Shown: positions 8,901-12,332 of the stretch, piece by piece
How the letters are laid out: each line of letters opens with the position of its first letter
Numbering within the stretch: position 1 is the first letter of the stretch
From: Acidobacteriaceae bacterium
GTDB lineage: Bacteria; Acidobacteriota; Terriglobia; Terriglobales; Acidobacteriaceae
Direction of reading: 5' to 3'
DNA length: 12,332 nt
NCBI GenBank assembly: GCA_003165095.1
Contig: PLSH01000429.1
Location: 1 to 12,332 of the forward strand
Program-made: the position numbers and the translations under genes
The notes under the pieces: model-generated
Databases searched by the model: none
The model's input: the letters and a program-made list of their open reading frames with translations, nothing else
Told to the model about the DNA's origin: nothing

Positions 8901-10419
8901 GGCTCTCCGGCTTTCCGTGGCTCTCCGTCTGCAGCCCGGTCCGGATGAACCACTTCGACATCATCGGAGTCAGGAACATCGCCACCAGGTAGGAGATGGT
9001 CAGCGACAGCGCCACGGTGATCGGCAAAGCCCGGATAAATTCGCCCGTTGCGCCTGAAAGATAAAGCATCGGGGCAAAGGCCGCAATGATGGCCAAAGTT
9101 GCAGCCAGGACCGGAACGGCCATCTCGCTCGCAGCCCGTTCCGCCGCTTCGTCGATGGGCACCCCATGATCCAGCAGTTCAATATAGTTGTCGACAATGA
9201 CGATTGCGTTATCGACCACCATTCCGAGAACGATGATAAGGGCCGCGATCGAGACCTGTTGAATCTCCACGTGGCAGATCTGGAGGGTGCTGAAGGTCAT
9301 GGCAATCGATGTGGGGATTGCAATCGCAGCTACCAGCGCGACCCGGAGAGGCAGCAGAACAATCGTTACCAGGATGACGGCAATGATCGCAATGCCAAAC
9401 TCCCTCATGAAGTCCTGGACGCGCTCATGCACCATCTTGGGCTGGTTGGCAACCAGATCGAGCTTGACGTCCGGCGGAAATCCGGCCTGAATGCTTGCCA
9501 GCTTGGCGTGCAGGTCTTTACCGAGATCGTCGATGTTGTTGCCTTCGTGCATCTCAACCGAAAGCAGGATCGCCGGCTCGCCATCCATTCGGACGTAGCT
9601 GTCCGGATCCTTGTAAGTCCTGTGAACAGTCGCCAGGTCACGAATGTAGACCGGCTGTCCTGTTGTACGCGACACATCGACCATCAGCTGTCCGATGTCC
9701 TCTTCGGTGTGAAGCCTATCACCCGACTGAATTGGAACTTTGTTATTGCCGTCAGAAACGCGGCCAGCATACTCGACGGTGTTGCGTCCCTGGAGAGCCT
9801 GCATCACCTGGTACGGAGTGACACCGTACTGGGAAAGTTGAGCATTGGAGGAGTCGACCTCGATCGCTTCCGGCTGGTCGCCGATGCGATGGATCTTCGA
9901 TACCATGGGAAGCGTGCGAACACCGTCCTCAACCGTCCGCGCATAATCTTTCAGCTCGCGATACCCATACGAGCCGCCATGCACCGCAATCAGGACAGCA
10001 ACCGTGTCGCCGAAGTCTGAATCCACCATCGGACCCAAAACACCGCTGGGCAATTCCTGGGCTTTGAGCAGAGCCAGGTCGAGACGCAGCTTGGACCAGA
10101 ACTGATCAGCATTCACGACGTTCTTGTTCAATTCGACGTTGATGACCACCATTCCATTGCGAGTGGTCGAATAGGTCTTATCCCGGCGAACTTCTTCGAA
10201 GTGAAACAGGTGCTCTTCGATCTTGCGCGTGACCTGGTCTTCAACCTCCTGGCTGGTCGCGCCCGGATACATGGCGGCAACGATGCCGGTTCGGATCGTG
10301 ATCTTCGGATCCTCGCGGCGCGGCATTCTCACCATGGAATAGACACCAAGGAGGAAGACCACGGCAGACAGAAACAGCGTTACCTGGGGGTAGCGTAAAG
10401 CAGCACGGACCGGATTCAT
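5983..10419 (-). CDS. RND efflux pump permease fused to a TolC-family outer-membrane factor
   Basis: One 1478-residue open frame carries two parts of a tripartite pump. Residues 1 to about 1023 are an HAE-type RND permease: TM1 (about 11-30), a periplasmic loop, TM2-6 (about 340-490), a second loop, and TM8-12 (about 870-1022). The proton-relay segment in TM4 is GMVVDNAIVIVDN (Asp403, Asn404) and in TM10 GGLVVRNAIILVDY (Arg937). A hydrophilic cytoplasmic stretch (496-517) contains ESHGKP and ESHAGS. Residues 1025-1048 are a basic stretch (RHIRN), a hydrophobic run (TPLLLLFLFAA) and SSQA, as in a cleavable signal peptide. Residues 1051-1478 are an outer-membrane efflux protein with two OEP repeats (about 1051-1265 and 1296-1478), opening with RPITLDEAIQLA and helical and Ala/Glu-rich. 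I find no in-frame ATG, GTG or TTG between residue 1013 and the OEP domain. The start ATG overlaps the adaptor stop (ATGA, 10416-10419) and has AAGGAGG 6 nt upstream. Substrate unknown. Confidence 0.93.
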   Translation of the reverse strand: MNPVRAALRYPQVTLFLSAVVFLLGVYSMVRMPRREDPKITIRTGIVAAMYPGATSQEVEDQVTRKIEEHLFHFEEVRRDKTYSTTRNGMVVINVELNKNVVNADQFWSKLRLDLALLKAQELPSGVLGPMVDSDFGDTVAVLIAVHGGSYGYRELKDYARTVEDGVRTLPMVSKIHRIGDQPEAIEVDSSNAQLSQYGVTPYQVMQALQGRNTVEYAGRVSDGNNKVPIQSGDRLHTEEDIGQLMVDVSRTTGQPVYIRDLATVHRTYKDPDSYVRMDGEPAILLSVEMHEGNNIDDLGKDLHAKLASIQAGFPPDVKLDLVANQPKMVHERVQDFMREFGIAIIAVILVTIVLLPLRVALVAAIAIPTSIAMTFSTLQICHVEIQQVSIAALIIVLGMVVDNAIVIVDNYIELLDHGVPIDEAAERAASEMAVPVLAATLAIIAAFAPMLYLSGATGEFIRALPITVALSLTISYLVAMFLTPMMSKWFIRTGLQTESHGKPESHAGSEKSEKLSLLDYMQKGYNVIIAWAMQHKKRTLAGTVLAFLAGLGLLSIVPQHLFPMAEREQFVIDIWLPEGTRIETTDATTRRIESVLAHESLVKEYASYLGSSLPRFYYNVNPQIPAPNYAQILVNTNDVKKTPDLVEKLRHTLKDVAPEATVMVKECQQGDSMEAPVEVRITGPDAATLESIGNNVQDVLRHTPGATYINTDWHEEVLEAGVHVREEVANRLGLSNQMISQELAAGFEGLPATTAWEGDRNLDVLLRLDPAQRDNFRSVEDMYVTSPVTGTRVPVDAVATLNPEWQPGRIVRRNGVRTLTVRAFPAHGQLASNILKLASKQVDAMPLPPGYKIAYGGESEIQEETFGEMKYVLAAAVMLIFLILLVQFRNLLDPIIIMTALPLAVPGAALGLFLTHNTFGFTAFIGLISVGGLVVRNAIILVDYIHQRMREGVPLDQAALEAGERRLRPIFLTSMAAAVGVVPMIISGSSMWSPMASVIAFGLVGSMVFTLVAIPVIFVVLQSRHIRNATIVTPLLLLFLFAASSQAQSRPITLDEAIQLASKQNSLVKMAGDKAKEADARVIQARANYFPVITSQTMANHLDQNEFLTIPKGSFGTYASTGVVPNNDIKIQVGKQDAFLTITGAAQPITQMYKIHAGASVARADAASAHSDLQQARHEVTLNVKTLFYNLLSAERRKHALELRIQAGEQGLDEARSGVASGVVLEAKVLEGEAQLATARHALGSVEDAIDDMSIQFNDLLGLALNTDFALVEPEEDKEPSGPGTSAETPNSVKDLESEALAKNPSLLSARHTLEKAHAALNAARAEYIPDVTGFAQNVHQNGTPLLPENNEIVGFRAEFTISEFGKRIGLVKERHAQLSEAKEYVHHAENQTRIDIEKGVRKLNRTQDELDAARRAVKAETEMARIAGEQVHTSTANLSALREAEAKLAEAHAQLFDAEKDQVIAQAELERTLGRE
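7276..7347 (-). other. Internal signal-peptide-like junction within the RND/OMF fusion
   Basis: This segment encodes residues 1025-1048: Arg1025, His1026 and Arg1028, then a leucine-rich hydrophobic core and Ser1046-Gln1047-Ala1048, a plausible signal peptidase I site before Gln1049. It would act either as a 13th membrane helix taking the chain from the cytoplasmic end of TM12 into the periplasm, or as a cleaved signal that releases the outer-membrane factor. Both readings are inference. Confidence 0.6.
8900..8927 (-). repeat. Short 18-nt-period direct repeat in the RND cytoplasmic loop
   Basis: On the + strand TGGCTCTCCG occurs at 8900-8909 and again at 8918-8927, a six-codon period. It encodes ESHGKP followed by ESHAGS (residues 499-510), a low-complexity linker between the two halves of the RND domain. 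It is probably a small local duplication in a tolerant loop. Confidence 0.5.
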
Positions 10420-11651
10420 CGGCTTCCTCCTTCGATCTTTACCAGCGATCCCTCACGGACATAATTCTGGCCGTTCACGACCACCTGCTCACTTCCGTTC
10501 AGGCCAGTTTGTATCTGCACTTCATTTCCGATCATTGATCCGACTTCGACTCGGCGGCCGTAGACCCGGTTCTGACCTGGGGCCAGGACGAAGACCTGCG
10601 ATACTCCTCGTTCGTCCCTGACGATTGCCGAACCAGGCACGGTTATGGCGTTCACCTGGGCATCTCCGATCACGTGTGCTTCGCTGACCATGCCTGCACG
10701 TAATTGATGTTTGGGATTCGGAACCACGATCTTCGAAACATATGTACGTGAAGCGGGATCGGACGCCGCGGCGATTGCCTCGACGCGCCCGTCGAACCGC
10801 TGCCCGTCAAGCGAAGGAATGGAAACCTCGGCACGCAAACCCTCTCGTACCTTTCCAACTTCTGCTTCTGGAATTCCCACTCTCACCTTCACGGGGTCCA
10901 GATCGACAACAGAAAAAACCGGGACGCCAGGAGCGACTGTATTTCCGACCTCGATTTGACGCATTCCTATGAAGCCCGAAATCGGGGCGCGCAACTGACA
11001 ATCGGCAAGCCGCTTCTTCGCTTCCTGCATTTGCGCGGTTGCGGCGCTCAACTGAGCCGAGGCGGCTTGCTTGTCTTCGACACGCGTTCCGCTCTGCGCC
11101 ATGTCGTAGCGCTGCTGCGAGGCAAAAAACGCCGCTTCGATCTTATGGAAGTCGTTGGCTGGCAGACTTTGATGGTCGTAGAGATACTTGAGGCGCTGGT
11201 ATTCGTCCTGAGTGCGCTCGAAATCTATCCTCGCCTGCTCCAGTTCCTGATGCCTCAGCCCTGCTTTTGCTTTCGCGTTGGTGGCGGAAGCCGCGTCTGC
11301 CTCGCCGGATGCAGCATCGAAACCGTTCCGATAATCTGTGGCGTCAAGGTCCGCCAGGAGCTGGCCCTTGGCGACCCGTTGACCTTCCTCAACATAGACG
11401 TGTGCAACCCGGCCGCCCACCTGGAAGGCGGTCAGCGCCGTGATGTTTCCTTCGACTGATCCGCTGACTGCGACCGACACAGGCTGCTGGACATGGCGGG
11501 GAAGCTGCAGGCGCACGGGAACGGGCTGATCCGCAGCGACCTCCGGCTTGCGTTGGCATCCAGCCAGCAGAAGGACGGATGCACAGATCACCGAAAGAGC
11601 CCGTTTAACGTGGGGAGACACAGTCTCACCAGAGCAGCAGAAAACATTCAT
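10416..11651 (-). CDS. RND efflux periplasmic adaptor (membrane fusion protein), lipoprotein
   Basis: The adaptor joins the RND pump to its outer-membrane channel in the periplasm. ATG 11651 is chosen because GAGAGG stands 7 nt upstream and a lipoprotein signal follows directly; the frame is open to an ATG at 11747 that has no SD. Of 411 residues, 1-31 are a signal peptide (KRALSVICASVLLLAG) with lipobox LLAGC and Cys32 as the expected lipidated residue. Next come the first lipoyl half (FQVGGRVAHVYVEEGQRVAKG, about 76-96), an Ala/Gln/Glu-rich alpha-helical hairpin (about 110-218), the second lipoyl half (LRAPISGFIGMRQIEVGNTV, about 220-239), a beta-barrel (about 255-330) and a membrane-proximal domain to the end. 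It is the first gene of the operon and overlaps the pump gene by 4 nt (ATGA). Substrate cannot be inferred. Confidence 0.93.
   Translation of the reverse strand: MNVFCCSGETVSPHVKRALSVICASVLLLAGCQRKPEVAADQPVPVRLQLPRHVQQPVSVAVSGSVEGNITALTAFQVGGRVAHVYVEEGQRVAKGQLLADLDATDYRNGFDAASGEADAASATNAKAKAGLRHQELEQARIDFERTQDEYQRLKYLYDHQSLPANDFHKIEAAFFASQQRYDMAQSGTRVEDKQAASAQLSAATAQMQEAKKRLADCQLRAPISGFIGMRQIEVGNTVAPGVPVFSVVDLDPVKVRVGIPEAEVGKVREGLRAEVSIPSLDGQRFDGRVEAIAAASDPASRTYVSKIVVPNPKHQLRAGMVSEAHVIGDAQVNAITVPGSAIVRDERGVSQVFVLAPGQNRVYGRRVEVGSMIGNEVQIQTGLNGSEQVVVNGQNYVREGSLVKIEGGSR
10426..10432 (-). promoter_or_regulatory. Consensus ribosome binding site for the pump fusion gene
   Basis: AAGGAGG on the - strand lies 6 nt before ATG 10419 and within the last codons of the adaptor gene. 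With the 4-nt ATGA overlap it indicates translational coupling, and independently strong initiation, of the pump fusion. Confidence 0.8.
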
Positions 11652-11821
11652 TTCATTACCTCTCACAAATTTGGAGTGTTCCGATCTTGGTCTGGCCTGG
11701 GATGCCAGGCACCCCAATTTCACCCGCAACTTTTGCATCTTTACCATCTGGATTAGAACTGTTGTCCTGTCCGGCTCCGTGCCAAAGCGCTTTCAACAGA
11801 CAGCGGCCGACATACCTGTAT

Positions 11822-11840
11822 TCGCAGGTGGAATGCCAAA
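11822..11840 (-). promoter_or_regulatory. Candidate sigma-54 (-24/-12) promoter for the efflux operon
   Basis: On the - strand TTGGCAT is followed by CTGC so that GG (11837-11836) and GC (11825-11824) are separated by exactly 10 nt, the invariant sigma-54 spacing. The -24 half matches TTGGCA fully; the -12 half matches TGC but has G where A or T is preferred. The predicted start is near 11812, giving a leader of about 160 nt before ATG 11651. GG-N10-GC alone is expected by chance in an interval of this size, so the call rests on the extra matches and on context. Confidence 0.45.
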
Positions 11841-11903
11841 TAGGAGCAGATCGCTAATTGCCGTAGAATGAGCGGGGTGGAAAAGGCACTCTCTGGAGGG
11901 GAG

Positions 11904-11939
11904 TTGTCGAGAGTCGCAATTGTCGATGCAAGTTCGACA
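11904..11939. promoter_or_regulatory. Cluster of TGTCGA half-sites, candidate activator-binding sites
   Basis: TTGTCGA occurs at 11904-11910 and 11920-11926 (16-nt spacing) and its inverse TTCGACA at 11933-11939. The inner pair forms the palindrome TGTCGA-N7-TCGACA. The cluster lies about 92-127 nt upstream of the predicted sigma-54 start at 11812, a usual distance for an enhancer-binding activator. It could equally be an operator for the GAF gene starting at 12160. Confidence 0.45.
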
Positions 11940-11970
11940 GGAAGGAACGGCCGCCTCTTCAGGTTGCCCC

Positions 11971-11999
11971 TTGACTCCTCCGGGTTTATTACCTACGCT
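11971..11999 (+). promoter_or_regulatory. Weak sigma-70-like promoter toward the GAF gene
   Basis: TTGACT (five of six matches to -35) and TACGCT (three of six to -10) are spaced by 17 nt, with a start expected near 12006 and a leader of about 150 nt before ATG 12160. The poor -10 keeps this tentative. Confidence 0.25.
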
Positions 12000-12159
12000 T
12001 GCATCCAGAAAATCCGGGCGCAAGCGACAGGCTATGAAGAGATTCGCTGATCGTGTGGCTATTTCGTAATTTATCCTGCGGAAAGGTCAATGCTCTTCGG
12101 CCGGAGTTGCTCATGAACTGGCGCTCGCCTCACGAAGTCTGACTCAATAAGGTTCTCCG

Positions 12160-12332
12160 ATGACTGACCTGACCGCACAATCCGATCTACGACTTCAGAA
12201 CGACCGACTTCAGTTGCTCCTGGACTTGACCAACAAGATCACCTCAAATCTCGATCTTCGAGAGGTGCTCCGCGCCATCTCCGCCGATGCCCGGGAACGG
12301 ATGCTGAGCGATCTGGCCGGCATAGCATTGCC
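12160..12332 (+). CDS. N-terminus of a GAF-domain signalling protein, possibly a sigma-54 activator of FhlA type; truncated by the window
   Basis: ATG 12160 opens a frame with AAGG 7 nt upstream and no stop to the window end, 57 codons. It begins with a short coiled segment (LRLQNDRLQLLLDLTNKI, residues 10-27) followed by TSNLDLREVLRAISAD (28-43), the usual entry into a GAF domain. I know this entry from FhlA-like sigma-54 activators, common in Acidobacteriota, and also from GAF histidine kinases and diguanylate cyclases. The output domain is outside the window, so activator function is an inference from the divergent position and the candidate sigma-54 promoter opposite. Confidence 0.65.
   Translation, partial: MTDLTAQSDLRLQNDRLQLLLDLTNKITSNLDLREVLRAISADARERMLSDLAGIAL

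Larger units (their letters stand above)
11652..12159. other. Divergent intergenic regulatory region
   Basis: These 508 nt separate the leftward efflux operon from the rightward GAF gene. Short open frames here have no SD or recognisable protein character, and I regard them as chance. The region holds a candidate sigma-54 promoter toward the operon, a cluster of TGTCGA half-sites, and a weak sigma-70-like promoter toward the GAF gene, each listed separately. I see no tRNA or repeat element in it. Confidence 0.6.

Noticed and set aside
8248..10020. Long + strand open frames (e.g. 8248-9057 and 9166-10020) opposite the RND gene
   Set aside because: They are antisense to clearly conserved RND sequence, show no recognisable domain or SD, and have the Arg/His/Asp-rich composition typical of mirror frames in GC-rich genes.
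11652..11747. Upstream start of the adaptor at 11747
   Set aside because: No SD before ATG 11747, and it would put 32 charged residues ahead of a good lipoprotein signal; ATG 11651 has GAGAGG 7 nt upstream.
11772..11791. Second sigma-54-like sequence TTTGGCACGG on the - strand
   Set aside because: The -24 half is excellent, but the position 10 nt after GG is GA rather than GC and the -12 half otherwise fails, so it is not called a promoter.
11868..12050. 60-codon + strand frame in the divergent region
   Set aside because: No SD, no recognisable protein character, and it covers the TGTCGA half-site cluster; probably chance.

Overview
The window reads like ordinary chromosomal DNA of a moderately GC-rich, diderm (Gram-negative-type) bacterium. 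The gene styles fit Acidobacteriota (Terriglobia-like): a short-form GT35 glucan phosphorylase, an RND efflux set encoded with a patatin/barrel protein, and a GAF-domain regulator of the FhlA type. That placement is an inference from style; no rRNA or marker gene is present.

Layout. Positions 1-2948 (+) hold central carbon metabolism: the 3' part of an alpha-glucan (glycogen) phosphorylase, glgP, entering from the left edge, then pfkA for 6-phosphofructokinase. A near-perfect 17-bp hairpin follows pfkA and separates it from a convergent gene. Positions 3093-3689 (-) encode a SnoaL/NTF2-like protein of unknown role. Positions 3790-11651 (-) form a tight three-gene operon, transcribed right to left: a periplasmic adaptor lipoprotein, a 1478-aa protein that joins an RND inner-membrane pump to a TolC-like outer-membrane factor, and a secreted patatin-like phospholipase with a C-terminal outer-membrane beta-barrel. 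Start/stop overlaps and SD sequences embedded in the preceding genes indicate translational coupling. Positions 11652-12159 are a 508-nt divergent regulatory region. At 12160 (+) a GAF-domain protein begins and runs off the right edge.

How the genes work together. GlgP releases glucose-1-phosphate from glycogen and PfkA commits hexose phosphate to glycolysis. The efflux operon encodes a complete tripartite pump in only two polypeptides plus a lipase directed to the outer membrane. The divergent region carries a candidate sigma-54 promoter (GG-N10-GC) facing the operon, with a cluster of TGTCGA half-sites about 90-130 nt upstream of its predicted start. This fits control by an enhancer-binding activator, possibly the divergent GAF protein.

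Most noteworthy: the pump/outer-membrane-factor fusion, which retains an internal signal-peptide-like segment with a possible processing site; the co-encoded patatin-barrel protein; the possible sigma-54 control region; and an Asp-to-Asn change at the Mg-binding position of the PfkA GGDGS motif.
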